Origin: CAZNXE01 sp964576465
Lineage (GTDB): Bacteria; Planctomycetota; Planctomycetia; Pirellulales; JAEUIK01
Direction of reading: 5' to 3'
Length of the DNA: 11,006 nucleotides
Assembly (NCBI GenBank): GCA_964576465.1
Contig: CAZNXE010000194.1
Coordinates: 1-11,006, forward strand
Shown: positions 1 through 6,477 of the stretch, piece by piece
Layout: each line of letters opens with the position of its first letter
Numbering within the stretch: position 1 is the first letter of the stretch
Program-made: the position numbers and the translations under genes
Notes under the pieces: generated by a model
Seen by the model: only the letters and a program-made list of their open reading frames with translations
Database searches by the model: none
Told to the model about the DNA's origin: nothing

Positions 1-1
1 C

Positions 2-139
2 GGGGGCGTACCGTACGGCCACATCATCCCACATCGACCACGGCGTGAGAATCTCAATCGCTATCATTGGGAAAATCGCGTCGAAAACAGCGACGGATTG
101 CTGCTTTGCAACGCCATCGGACGTTGTGCCGAGTGCTAG
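2..139 (+). CDS. 3' end of an unidentified protein (partial)
   Basis: The frame starting at base 2 is open from the window edge to a TAG at 137-139. It encodes about 45 residues ending in LLLCNAIGRCAEC. The composition (His, Tyr, Trp, Asn, several Cys, few runs) looks more like real protein than the other two plus frames here. Its stop codon shares the CTAG tetranucleotide with the prmC stop on the opposite strand, giving a tail-to-tail 4-base overlap, a common arrangement for compact convergent genes. I do not recognise the family, and the fragment is too short to assign a role. It could also be a chance open frame. Confidence 0.35.
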   Translation, partial: GGVPYGHIIPHRPRRENLNRYHWENRVENSDGLLLCNAIGRCAEC

Positions 140-1104
140 CGTCGACGCGCTCCGGCGATTCGCGGCAAGCCGGCAAGGTCTTTGACGGTCGGTAGCGAAT
201 CGAAAGCTTCGTTGCTGTCGAGTAGCGCAAGGACCCGAGTCTCGATCATGGGGCTGATCTCGATATAGAGGTAGCCCCCGGGGCGGAGTCTCGCGGCAGA
301 CTGGGGGATGAGCCGTTGGATAACTTCGGTCCCATCGCTGCCCGCCTCGAGCGCCAAGTGGGGTTCAAAATCGGCGACTTCGGGCGACAACTCCTTCATC
401 TCGGCAGTGGTGACATACGGCGGGTTACTGAGAACGAAATCTAGCTCCTGTGTTTCATCGAGCGGCGTCAGCAAATCACCGACGAGAAATCGAATGCGAT
501 CGTCCACGCCATGCGTGCGGGCGTTGGCAGTTGCCACATCGAGGGCCTTGGGACAAATATCGATGGCCGTGAATTCGGCATCCGGGGCATGCTTGGCCAG
601 ACTCACAGCCACGATGCCGCTGCCCGTGCCAACATCGACGATGGCTGCTGGCGTGGAGTCTTGTCGCTCACGAAGTCGGTCGAGCGCCGCAACCACCAAG
701 AACTCGGTCTCCGGACGAGGGATCAGCACATCGGACGTGACGCGAAAGTCCAACGAGTAGAACTCCCGCCGCCCTAGCAAATAGGCGACTGGCGTTCCCG
801 CGGCGCGACGACGAACAAGGTCGCGAAACTTGTCTCGTGGCCCTGCCGGCGGAACTTCGGCGAACGACGTATAGAGTTCGATTCGCTGACAGCCGAGAGC
901 CTCGGCCAACAGAAGCTCGGCATCGAGCCGGGGGCTATCGGAGCCCTGATCGCGTAGATAGCCGGTTGTCCACTCCAATAGCCGACCAATCGTCCAGGCA
1001 TCGGTTGCGGTGGAGTCCGTGGTGGGTCGCCCGGCAGTTGGAGCATCGTCGACGATCTCTCTATCCGCCCGTCGGTTTTCGTTATTCGACCGTGTCCATG
1101 TCAT
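136..1104 (-). CDS. prmC: Peptide chain release factor N5-glutamine methyltransferase PrmC (HemK)
   Basis: PrmC transfers a methyl group from S-adenosylmethionine to the glutamine of the GGQ motif of release factors RF1 and RF2 in the cytoplasm, raising peptide-release efficiency. The 322-residue product has an N-terminal helical domain followed by a Rossmann methyltransferase domain. Visible family motifs are GRREFYSLDF (about 111-120), IPRPETE (128-134), the SAM-binding DVGTGSGIVAVSLA (157-170) and the catalytic NPPY (227-230). The first ~35 residues, rich in Arg, Asp and Thr, form an extension beyond the usual N-terminus, so a later start is possible. The ATG at 1102-1104 overlaps the last 23 bases of prfA, which implies translational coupling between the release factor and its modifying enzyme. 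No strong ribosome binding site precedes it, consistent with coupling. The prfA-prmC order is widely conserved. Confidence 0.95.
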   Translation of the reverse strand: MTWTRSNNENRRADREIVDDAPTAGRPTTDSTATDAWTIGRLLEWTTGYLRDQGSDSPRLDAELLLAEALGCQRIELYTSFAEVPPAGPRDKFRDLVRRRAAGTPVAYLLGRREFYSLDFRVTSDVLIPRPETEFLVVAALDRLRERQDSTPAAIVDVGTGSGIVAVSLAKHAPDAEFTAIDICPKALDVATANARTHGVDDRIRFLVGDLLTPLDETQELDFVLSNPPYVTTAEMKELSPEVADFEPHLALEAGSDGTEVIQRLIPQSAARLRPGGYLYIEISPMIETRVLALLDSNEAFDSLPTVKDLAGLPRIAGARRR

Positions 1105-2155
1105 CGCGCCGCTGTTGCCGCTCGTGATCGATCAAGGCATCGATCACAGGATCTAGATTGCCCGCCAGGATGGTGTCGAGTTTGTACAGCGTGAGATTGA
1201 TGCGGTGGTCGGTGATGCGGTTTTCGGGGAAATTGTACGTGCGAATCCGTTGACTGCGATCGCCCGAGCCCACCTTGGTGCGGCGTTCATCAGACCGTTT
1301 TTGGGCCTCGATTTGGCGATAGTGCTCATAGAGCCGCGATTTCAAGACGCGCATCGCCTTGGCTTTGTTCTTGTGTTGGCTCTTCTCGTCTTGGCAACTG
1401 ACGACGATACCGGTGTCGAAGTGCGTGAGACGGACCGCCGAGGTTGTCTTGTTCACGTGCTGGCCCCCGGGACCGCTCGCACAAAACAGATCGAGCCGAT
1501 AGTCATCGTCTTTCAAATTGATCTCGACATCTTCCGGCTCAGGCATCACGGCGACGGTGGCCGCGGAGGTGTGAATGCGGCCCTTGGTTTCGGTCTCTGG
1601 CACGCGCTGCACGCGGTGTCCACCACTTTCAAATTGCAACAAGCGGTAAACATCTTCTCCGGAAACGCCAAGAATCATTTCCTTGAACCCGCCCAGCTCG
1701 GTTGGAGAGTTGTCGAGGATCTCGACTTTCCATTTGTGCGTTTCGGCCAGTTTCTTATACATCTCGTACAAGTCGCGAGCGAATAAGGCGGCCTCATCCC
1801 CTCCGGTTCCGGCGCGAATTTCCAGCACGATTCGCGTACGATTGGCATCTTCTCCGCCAATGGTCAGATCGAGCAACTGGTTCCACAGTTTTTCGCGTTC
1901 CTCGCGCAGGTCTGGCAATTCTTCCTCGGCCAACTCGCGCATGTCCGCATCGTCGCCGGCGACCATTTCCAGGGTTTCGGCGATTTGCGCATTGAGCAGC
2001 TTGAAGCGGCGATACTTGGTGGCAAGTTTCGCCAGTGTTCCGTGTTCCCGCGCGACGGCGGCAATGCGCGAACCGTTGGCCAGAACTTCCGGATCGTTGA
2101 GCTGCGATTCGAGCTCTTCAAAGCGAGTGAGTGTATCGTCGAGTTGCTTTCGCAT
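1082..2155 (-). CDS. prfA: Peptide chain release factor 1 (RF1)
   Basis: RF1 recognises UAA and UAG stop codons in the ribosomal A site and triggers hydrolysis of the peptidyl-tRNA. The 357-residue product has the usual family length. Motifs seen: RAGTGGDEA (about 114-122), the codon-reading tripeptide PET (186-188) in the context HRVQRVPETET, and the universal GGQ (230-232) in SGPGGQHVNKT. The P-x-T tripeptide marks RF1; RF2 carries SPF. The frame is open upstream to 2251, but I chose the ATG at 2153-2155 because it gives the standard RF1 N-terminus (MRKQLDDTLTRFEEL) and has GAGGG 8 bases upstream. The gene lies 125 bases downstream of rpmE and overlaps prmC at its 3' end, so the three probably form one transcription unit. 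Confidence 0.96.
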   Translation of the reverse strand: MRKQLDDTLTRFEELESQLNDPEVLANGSRIAAVAREHGTLAKLATKYRRFKLLNAQIAETLEMVAGDDADMRELAEEELPDLREEREKLWNQLLDLTIGGEDANRTRIVLEIRAGTGGDEAALFARDLYEMYKKLAETHKWKVEILDNSPTELGGFKEMILGVSGEDVYRLLQFESGGHRVQRVPETETKGRIHTSAATVAVMPEPEDVEINLKDDDYRLDLFCASGPGGQHVNKTTSAVRLTHFDTGIVVSCQDEKSQHKNKAKAMRVLKSRLYEHYRQIEAQKRSDERRTKVGSGDRSQRIRTYNFPENRITDHRINLTLYKLDTILAGNLDPVIDALIDHERQQRRDDMDTVE

Positions 2156-2163
2156 AACCTTGT

Positions 2164-2168
2164 CCCTC
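2164..2168 (-). promoter_or_regulatory. Ribosome binding site of prfA
   Basis: GAGGG on the minus strand lies 8 bases before the ATG at 2155. It supports that start over the in-frame upstream codons reaching 2251. Confidence 0.6.
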
Positions 2169-2280
2169 GCGGGCGGCACCCGACGGGTGTCAAGATAAAG
2201 GAGACGCCCAATGTGGACAGCGACGCTTCGTGCCCTCATGCCCACACGCAAGAAAGGACGAGGCGGCGCTCCAGGCGAAG

Positions 2281-2535
2281 CTATTCGTCGCTCGCTTTGA
2301 CGGCTTTTTTGGCACCGCGTTTCAGACTGGCGTAGGTGCCGCCGGCAAACTTGCTCTTAAACTTCTCAATGCGGCCGGCCGAATCGACGAACTTCAGTTT
2401 GCCCGTGTAGAAAGGGTGACAGGCGTTGCAGATATCAACGTGCAATTCTGGCCGCGTGCTGCGGGTGGTGAACGTATTGCCACAGCCGCACTTGACGTTG
2501 GTCTCGAAATATTTTGGATGAATATCCGCTTTCAT
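2281..2535 (-). CDS. rpmE: 50S ribosomal protein L31, zinc-binding type
   Basis: L31 is a small protein of the large ribosomal subunit that helps bridge the two subunits. The 84-residue product begins MKADIHPKYF, the classic L31 start, and contains CGC (Cys16, Cys18) and CNAC (Cys36, Cys39) followed by HPFYTGK. These four cysteines are the zinc ligands of the C+ form, as opposed to the zinc-free paralogue. The frame is open 16 codons further upstream, but the ATG at 2533-2535 matches the family start and has GGAG 7 bases upstream. The C-terminus carries a basic tail (LKRGAKKAVKASDE), longer than in the roughly 70-residue E. coli protein. It is first in the rpmE-prfA-prmC block, an order seen in many bacteria. 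Confidence 0.95.
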   Translation of the reverse strand: MKADIHPKYFETNVKCGCGNTFTTRSTRPELHVDICNACHPFYTGKLKFVDSAGRIEKFKSKFAGGTYASLKRGAKKAVKASDE

Positions 2536-2818
2536 GATCCGACTCCACGTCCCGGCATATGTGCCAAACCCACCCAGGGACAAACCTACGATCCCGGCGG
2601 CCCGTTGCGATTGATTTCATGCCCCCCTCCATGGACGGGGGGAACATGCCAAGCCTCTAAGTTTATCGAGCGGCCATGGGTCGGACAAGCCGTGATGTCG
2701 GACAAATGACAGAGTGTGCGACACTTTGAGGGTTCCGCATCGAATTGAAAGAAAGTCCAGAGTGGCCAAATCCCCTTGGGGCACGGCATTCATCAACCAT
2801 GACTGTCAACACACGGCC
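2536..2818. other. Intergenic region between comB and rpmE with a GC-rich hairpin
   Basis: These 283 bases separate the 3' end of comB from the rpmE start on the minus strand. The clearest structure is at 2622-2642: six C and six G flank the palindrome TCCATGGA with one bulged base. Smaller palindromes are AGTGT/ACACT at 2713-2725 and CCCCTTGGGG at 2772-2781. No U-tract follows on either strand, so an intrinsic terminator is not demonstrated. The region must presumably hold the rpmE promoter and comB termination, but I see no convincing -35/-10 pair and no coding sequence. Confidence 0.4.
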
Positions 2819-3640
2819 TCACTGCAAACGAATGACGCCACTTGCCGGATCGTAGCACGGAACGACAACGAGACCATCGACCCGTGATGCGACGACGATG
2901 TCGCGATCCAGCCCGAGATGGACTAAATCTCGCCCGCCCCGAGTTTCGCGCATCGCCGCTGCGATCATCTGCGGTGCAGAAAAGGGGATAAGTCCAATTG
3001 TTTTTGCTGCCGCCTCGCGAGTTCGGGGTTTGTCGTCACTAATTGGACTTATCCCCTTTTTTTCGATGCTCTGCCATGTGGCGTGGGCGATTGATGCTGT
3101 GGGAGACAGTTTGCACTGCCGGTCGGCTGCGGAAGTGAGACGCTCGATGATCGCTCCGGCGGCGAAAACGTCTTCCCGCGTGATGAGACCTCGGGTGCCG
3201 GCACAGACAATCGTCAACTTGTCGGCAGAGGAGACCGCATCAACAACTGCCGAGAGGTTCACGAGCGATCCGAGTACGATCTTGTCTGCCTGACGACAGT
3301 GCAAGAGGGCTGCGGTGCCGTTGGTGGTAGTGAACACGACCGTGCGTCCCCCCACGGCTTCATTCGTGTAACTGCGGGGCGAATTGCCCAAATCGAAGCC
3401 TTCGATCAGCAGCCCGCCACGTTCGCCCCCCAGAATGACGTTCTCACGGCCGAGCTTCTCCGCCTGAGCGAGGGCTTCTTCAACTTCCAGACACGGAATG
3501 ACCTTAGCCGCGCCTGACGCCATAGCCTGGGCGATTGTCGTCGTTGCTCGAAGAACGTCGATCACGACAACCGTGTGCCCGATGAGCTGCTCGGGCGCCA
3601 CTACGCAAGGGAGCAGGCAAACGTCAATCGATTGGGCCAT
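2819..3640 (-). CDS. comB: ComB-like 2-phosphosulfolactate phosphatase carrying an in-frame palindromic insertion
   Basis: ComB hydrolyses 2-phosphosulfolactate to sulfolactate and phosphate. In methanogens this serves coenzyme M synthesis. Bacterial homologues are common and their role is often unproven. Family motifs in the 273-residue product: VIDVLRATTTI (about 27-37), GGERGG (71-76), EGFDLGNSP (80-88), TTTNGTAAL (104-112) and AGTRGLITREDVFAAGA (147-163). The family is usually about 230-250 residues, and the excess sits at residues 194-221. Those residues are encoded by a palindromic element (2980-3060) of exactly 27 codons between ATWQSIE and APQMIAAAMRETRGGRDL. The frame stays open, so the protein may be functional. 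The frame extends upstream to 3751, but I prefer the ATG at 3638-3640 (MAQSIDVCLLP), which has AAGG 10 bases upstream. The upstream extension overlaps a repeat. No sulfonate or coenzyme M partner gene is adjacent. Confidence 0.87.
   Translation of the reverse strand: MAQSIDVCLLPCVVAPEQLIGHTVVVIDVLRATTTIAQAMASGAAKVIPCLEVEEALAQAEKLGRENVILGGERGGLLIEGFDLGNSPRSYTNEAVGGRTVVFTTTNGTAALLHCRQADKIVLGSLVNLSAVVDAVSSADKLTIVCAGTRGLITREDVFAAGAIIERLTSAADRQCKLSPTASIAHATWQSIEKKGISPISDDKPRTREAAAKTIGLIPFSAPQMIAAAMRETRGGRDLVHLGLDRDIVVASRVDGLVVVPCYDPASGVIRLQ
2980..3060. repeat. 81-bp palindromic element inside comB
   Basis: Two perfect 20-base inverted arms, AAAAGGGGATAAGTCCAATT at 2980-2999 and its exact complement at 3041-3060, flank a 41-base centre. 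The centre contains the small palindrome CTCGCGAG. The whole is 81 bases, divisible by three, and lies in the comB frame, where it encodes a Lys/Arg/Asp-containing segment. A perfect 20-bp inverted repeat does not arise by coding constraint. The form resembles REP/MITE-type elements mobilised by IS200-like (RAYT) transposases, or the Rickettsia palindromic elements that insert into genes. Membership in a named family is inferred, and no transposase is present here. Confidence 0.85.
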
Positions 3641-3734
3641 GCGTCTTGAGCCTTCTGCCGACTGTGGGGAGAGTGAATTCAGGGATGCGTCTGGGGATTC
3701 AGCATAGAGATTGGCCGCGGCACGCTCCACCGGT

Positions 3735-3931
3735 CTGTCGCTCATACACAAGTCGGCCTTACGCTCTTTGGCCGAAGGCCATATTCACGTCCCCTGTTCG
3801 ACCCTCAGGTGAATTTGGCTTACAGCCAAAAGGCGTTTTGGACCATGAATTCCTTGGGCGTTGCCCAAGGCTACGGTGAAAAAAGGCCTTCGGCCAAGAC
3901 ACCAAACTCCAGACTTGTGTATAAGCGACAG
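3735..3931. repeat. Large nested inverted repeat (~197 bp)
   Basis: The outer arms 3735-3754 and 3912-3931 are complementary over 20 bases with one mismatch (core ATACACAAGTC / GACTTGTGTAT). Inside them, TTGGCCGAAGGCC at 3768-3780 pairs perfectly with 3885-3897. In the centre are two local hairpins: TTGGCT-TAC-AGCCAA (about 3815-3829) and CCTTGGGC-GTT-GCCCAAGG (3852-3870). The overall fold is a long imperfect stem with two inner stem-loops. It could be a non-autonomous mobile element, a structured RNA, or a cruciform-forming regulatory site. The left arm overlaps the open extension upstream of comB, another reason to place the comB start at 3640. Confidence 0.8.
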
Positions 3932-3970
3932 TCGCCCACAGTGTCCGTTTTCGCGTTGCGACAGCGTGGC

Positions 3971-3976
3971 TACAAT
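3971..3976 (+). promoter_or_regulatory. Possible -10 element of the UbiD-like gene
   Basis: TACAAT matches the sigma-70 -10 consensus at five of six positions. The best -35 at a 17-base spacing is only TTTTCG (3948-3953), so the promoter is weak or of another class. Transcription from here would begin near 3983, downstream of the ATG at 3975, which favours the GTG start at 4026. Confidence 0.25.
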
Positions 3977-4010
3977 GCTGCTTCACTCGAATGTTGCGAA
4001 ACTGGCGTAT

Positions 4011-4015
4011 GGAGG
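4011..4015 (+). promoter_or_regulatory. Ribosome binding site deciding the UbiD-like start
   Basis: GGAGG lies 10 bases upstream of the GTG at 4026. The alternative ATG codons at 3861 and 3975 have no comparable site. Confidence 0.5.
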
Positions 4016-4025
4016 CCCAACGATC

Positions 4026-5489
4026 GTGCGTTGCTTGGCGGATTTTCTGGAGTCGCTCGACGAATCCGGCCAGCTCGTGCGTGTTTCGGTCGAGGTTGAT
4101 CCGATTGAGGAGATCGCGGCCCTCACTCGGCAAGTTGCTGGCAGCGACGGACCGGCTCTGTTATTTGAAAAAGTACGCGGTCATCGTCTGGCGATTGTCA
4201 CCAACCTGTTGGGCAGCGAATCGCGAGTTTGCCGAGCATTGTCCGTCGATGCCATCTCGACATTACAAGAGCGGATGGCCTCGCTCTGGCAGCCGGCCTC
4301 ATCGCAGGGCTGGCTTGAAAAGATTCGCGGTGCTCCGCGAGCCGATATGTTGTCATCCGCGCAGCCGCGAACCGTTCGCAGTGCTCCTTGCCAGCAGATC
4401 GTTCGACTAGGCAGCGATGTTGACCTAAACGAGTGGCCCTTAATCACCATGTCAGCCGCCGAAACGGGGCCCTGCATCGCCGGTGCGTTGGTCTATACGG
4501 TCGATCCCAACTCCGGAGTGCGTCACGTCACATCGTGCGACTTGCAGATGGTCGGTCCTCGGCGGCTGGTGCCCTGCTGGCATGAGTTTACGTCGGCAGC
4601 CAGCGATCTGGGCGGCTGGGCAGCACGCGGCGAGGCAATGCCCGTGGCGGTCATGCTGGGTGGTGATCCATCGCACGCCGTGGCAGCAGCGACCATCTTG
4701 GACAACGATTGGGATGTGGCTGCGTGGACCGCCCAACTGAGACAACAACCCCTCGAACTGGTCTGCTGTCGATCCCACAACTTGGAAATACCGGCCGATG
4801 CCGAGGTGGTGATCGAGGGGCATGTCGACCCGGCATCTCGACACGAACAGCCATGCACAACGACTGCCCCGACAGGCTACAGTCGCGAAATACTAGGGCA
4901 AGGGGTGCTGGAAGTTTCGGCCGTTACGCACCGCAACGGGCCGATTCTGCCGGCAGCGATCGGCGGCATCCCGCGGCAGGACGAGCATCAAGTGTTGGGC
5001 CGCATCGCCACGCAGTTGTTCTTGCCCCTGCTTCAGCGGTCGCTGCCGGAAGTGGTCGACATCGCCCTGCCCTTTGGCGGCGTGGGGCGGAGTTTCGCCG
5101 TTGTGGCGATGAAAAAGGCGTACGCCATGCACCCACGGAATGTAGCAGGCGGGTTATGGAGCATGCCCTGGCTGTTGGGCCTGAAAATGCTGGTGCTGGT
5201 GGATAGCGACATCGATGTGCATGACAAGATGGCCGTATTGCACGCGGTAGCCACACAGGTCGACCCGCGGCGTGACATGTGGGTGGAAGATGCCGCGTCT
5301 CACCCGCTGAACCATGCGGCGGTGCGTCCCTCCGTCGGGAGTCGCATGGCAGTGGATGCGACGGCGAAATTGGCTGCCGAACATGGCGGAGCACGGCCAG
5401 AACGAGCCCGTCTATCGCCCGAGACAGTAGACCTGCTTCGCAAGCGTTGGGCCGAATATGGCTTGCCGGAAAGTGTTTCGCCCCCCTGA
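4026..5489 (+). CDS. UbiD-family (de)carboxylase-like protein with altered active site
   Basis: UbiD enzymes decarboxylate aromatic or unsaturated acids using prenylated FMN. In menaquinone synthesis the UbiD-like member (MqnL) removes the carboxyl group of the prenylated naphthoate. The 487-residue product has family length and landmarks: an N-terminus of the DLRDFLxxLExxGELxR type, PVAVMLGGDP (about 206-215), IPADAEVVIEGHV (255-267), RNGPILPAAIGG, QLFLPLL, LPEVVDIALP and DSDIDVHDKM near the C-terminus. By eye alignment the prFMN-contacting N-x-x-x-x-R segment reads HVTSCD, so the catalytic Arg is Asp172. The E-G-P-F-G-E segment before TGY reads PCTTTA, so both catalytic Glu are lost. It may be a non-catalytic partner or use different chemistry. 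GTG 4026 was chosen for its Shine-Dalgarno site and alignment; ATG 3975 is the alternative. It precedes menG by 277 bases on the same strand. Confidence 0.85.
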   Translation: MRCLADFLESLDESGQLVRVSVEVDPIEEIAALTRQVAGSDGPALLFEKVRGHRLAIVTNLLGSESRVCRALSVDAISTLQERMASLWQPASSQGWLEKIRGAPRADMLSSAQPRTVRSAPCQQIVRLGSDVDLNEWPLITMSAAETGPCIAGALVYTVDPNSGVRHVTSCDLQMVGPRRLVPCWHEFTSAASDLGGWAARGEAMPVAVMLGGDPSHAVAAATILDNDWDVAAWTAQLRQQPLELVCCRSHNLEIPADAEVVIEGHVDPASRHEQPCTTTAPTGYSREILGQGVLEVSAVTHRNGPILPAAIGGIPRQDEHQVLGRIATQLFLPLLQRSLPEVVDIALPFGGVGRSFAVVAMKKAYAMHPRNVAGGLWSMPWLLGLKMLVLVDSDIDVHDKMAVLHAVATQVDPRRDMWVEDAASHPLNHAAVRPSVGSRMAVDATAKLAAEHGGARPERARLSPETVDLLRKRWAEYGLPESVSPP

Positions 5490-5766
5490 CAGCCTCCGAT
5501 TGACACGTAGTAGTTGCGAATGGCCCTTGAATGGCGGTTAACACCTTGTGTGGCCATCGAGCGTACTGGGGGCCTGTAGAGCGAGGCCACATTTCCGATA
5601 GGGTTGATCATCTGTAGGTCAGGCTGTGCCTGACTTGAAGTACTTGATGGCAGTCCGCCGTCAGGCACTACAGGAGTTTACGGCGAGTTTGGACATACCA
5701 TTGCGGGCTTTCCCATCCGACGCGGATTGGATTGCGAGTTTCGCTTGGCTTGGTTGAGGGTGTGTG
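5490..5766. other. Intergenic region before menG
   Basis: These 277 bases hold no convincing gene. A weak hairpin GGCCT/AGGCC is at 5571-5588 and a REP-like element is at 5612-5673. The menG ribosome binding site GAGG (5756-5759) ends the region. A promoter for the menG operon may lie in 5674-5755, but I see no clear -35/-10 pair. Confidence 0.4.
5612..5673. repeat. REP-like palindromic repeat (CTGTAGGTCAGGC type)
   Basis: The element is bounded by CTGTAG (5612-5617) and its complement CTACAG (5668-5673). Inside, GTCAGGC-TGT-GCCTGAC (5618-5634) forms a local hairpin. The right half of that hairpin, TGCCTGAC (5627-5634), can instead pair with GTCAGGCA (5660-5667), so two mutually exclusive folds exist. 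Similar GTCAGGC...GCCTGAC units are, to my knowledge, common between planctomycete genes. Copy number cannot be judged from this window. Confidence 0.7.
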
Positions 5767-6477
5767 ATGGCGGTCGACAAGTCAGCAGATCGTGTACGGG
5801 CGATGTTCGGTGAGATCGCCGGCCGTTACGACTTTATGAATCACGTGCTGTCGCTGAACATCGACCGCTACTGGCGATGGCGTACCGTGCGAATCGTGCG
5901 GCCCGATGCGTCTGCTCCGATCCTGGATATGTGTACCGGAACCGGCGACTTGGCCCTGGCATATTACCGTGCAAGTGATCCTGATACGGCGGTGGTTGGT
6001 GCCGACTTCTGTCATCCCATGCTCACGTTGGGTGCGAACAAGGGACGCAAGGCGGGCGCCAACGGTCGATTGAACTTCGTCGAGGCCGACGCTCGACAGC
6101 TCCCCTTTCCCGACGACACGTTTCAGATCGTTTCGGTCGCCTTTGGTTTGCGAAACGTCGAAGACACCGATGGCGGGCTTCGCGAGATGGCTCGCGTGTG
6201 CCAACCGGGCGGTCGAGTGGCCGTGCTGGAATTCTCGATGCCCTCGTGGCAACCGTTTCGTGGGATCTATCGCTGGTACTTTCGACATATCCTGCCACGC
6301 GTAGGCCAATTGCTAGCCCGAAATCGGCAAGAAGCCTACAGCTATCTTCCCGCCAGCGTCAGCGAGTTTCCCTCCGGTGAAGAATTTGCCGAGCGGATGC
6401 GCGGCGTTGGTTTGCGCAACGTGCGATTCCACCAGTTCACCTTGGGCGTGGCGACGCTGTATGTAGGTGTCAAATGA
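5767..6477 (+). CDS. menG: Demethylmenaquinone methyltransferase MenG (UbiE family)
   Basis: MenG performs the last step of menaquinone synthesis, SAM-dependent C-methylation of demethylmenaquinone at the membrane. The 236-residue product shows the family signatures: FGEIAGRYDFMNHVLSL (about 14-30), the SAM-binding LDMCTGTGDLAL (53-64), EADARQLPFPDDTF (106-119), FGLRNVED (126-133) and GGRVAVLEFSMP (148-159). I chose the ATG at 5767 with GAGG 7 bases upstream; a GTG immediately before it (5764) is in frame but sits too close to the ribosome binding site. The TGA stop overlaps the start of the UbiX-family gene as ATGA, so the two are translationally coupled. UbiE proteins methylate both ubiquinone and menaquinone precursors; the menaquinone role is inferred from the adjacent futalosine-pathway genes. 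Confidence 0.93.
   Translation: MAVDKSADRVRAMFGEIAGRYDFMNHVLSLNIDRYWRWRTVRIVRPDASAPILDMCTGTGDLALAYYRASDPDTAVVGADFCHPMLTLGANKGRKAGANGRLNFVEADARQLPFPDDTFQIVSVAFGLRNVEDTDGGLREMARVCQPGGRVAVLEFSMPSWQPFRGIYRWYFRHILPRVGQLLARNRQEAYSYLPASVSEFPSGEEFAERMRGVGLRNVRFHQFTLGVATLYVGVK

Larger units (their letters stand above)
3641..4025. other. Divergent intergenic region between comB and the UbiD-like gene
   Basis: These 385 bases separate two divergently transcribed genes and should contain promoters for both. Most of the stretch is taken up by the nested inverted repeat at 3735-3931. Between the repeat and the UbiD-like start lies a possible -10 element (3971-3976) and a good ribosome binding site (4011-4015). 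The bases 3641-3751 are an open extension of the comB frame, but they lack the look of conserved ComB sequence. I see no independent gene here. Confidence 0.5.

Noticed and set aside
1205..1786. Long plus-strand open frame opposite prfA
   Set aside because: It is antisense to a certain release-factor gene, has no family resemblance and no ribosome binding site; it results from the codon composition of prfA.
2622..2642. GC-rich hairpin as an intrinsic terminator for comB
   Set aside because: The stem is good, but no run of T follows on either strand and it is 177 bases past the comB stop; kept only as a hairpin.
3641..3751. N-terminal extension of ComB
   Set aside because: It overlaps the left arm of the inverted repeat, is not ComB-like, and the ATG at 3640 gives the usual family N-terminus with a Shine-Dalgarno site.
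3861..4025. Upstream in-frame starts (ATG 3861, ATG 3975) for the UbiD-like gene
   Set aside because: The 3861 start would run through the inverted repeat. ATG 3975 overlaps the possible -10 element and lacks a ribosome binding site. The family alignment begins at about 4026.
4924..5592. Long minus-strand open frame opposite the UbiD-like gene
   Set aside because: The translation is rich in Arg, Pro, Ser, His and Ala with no domain signature, as expected for the reverse of a GC-rich gene.
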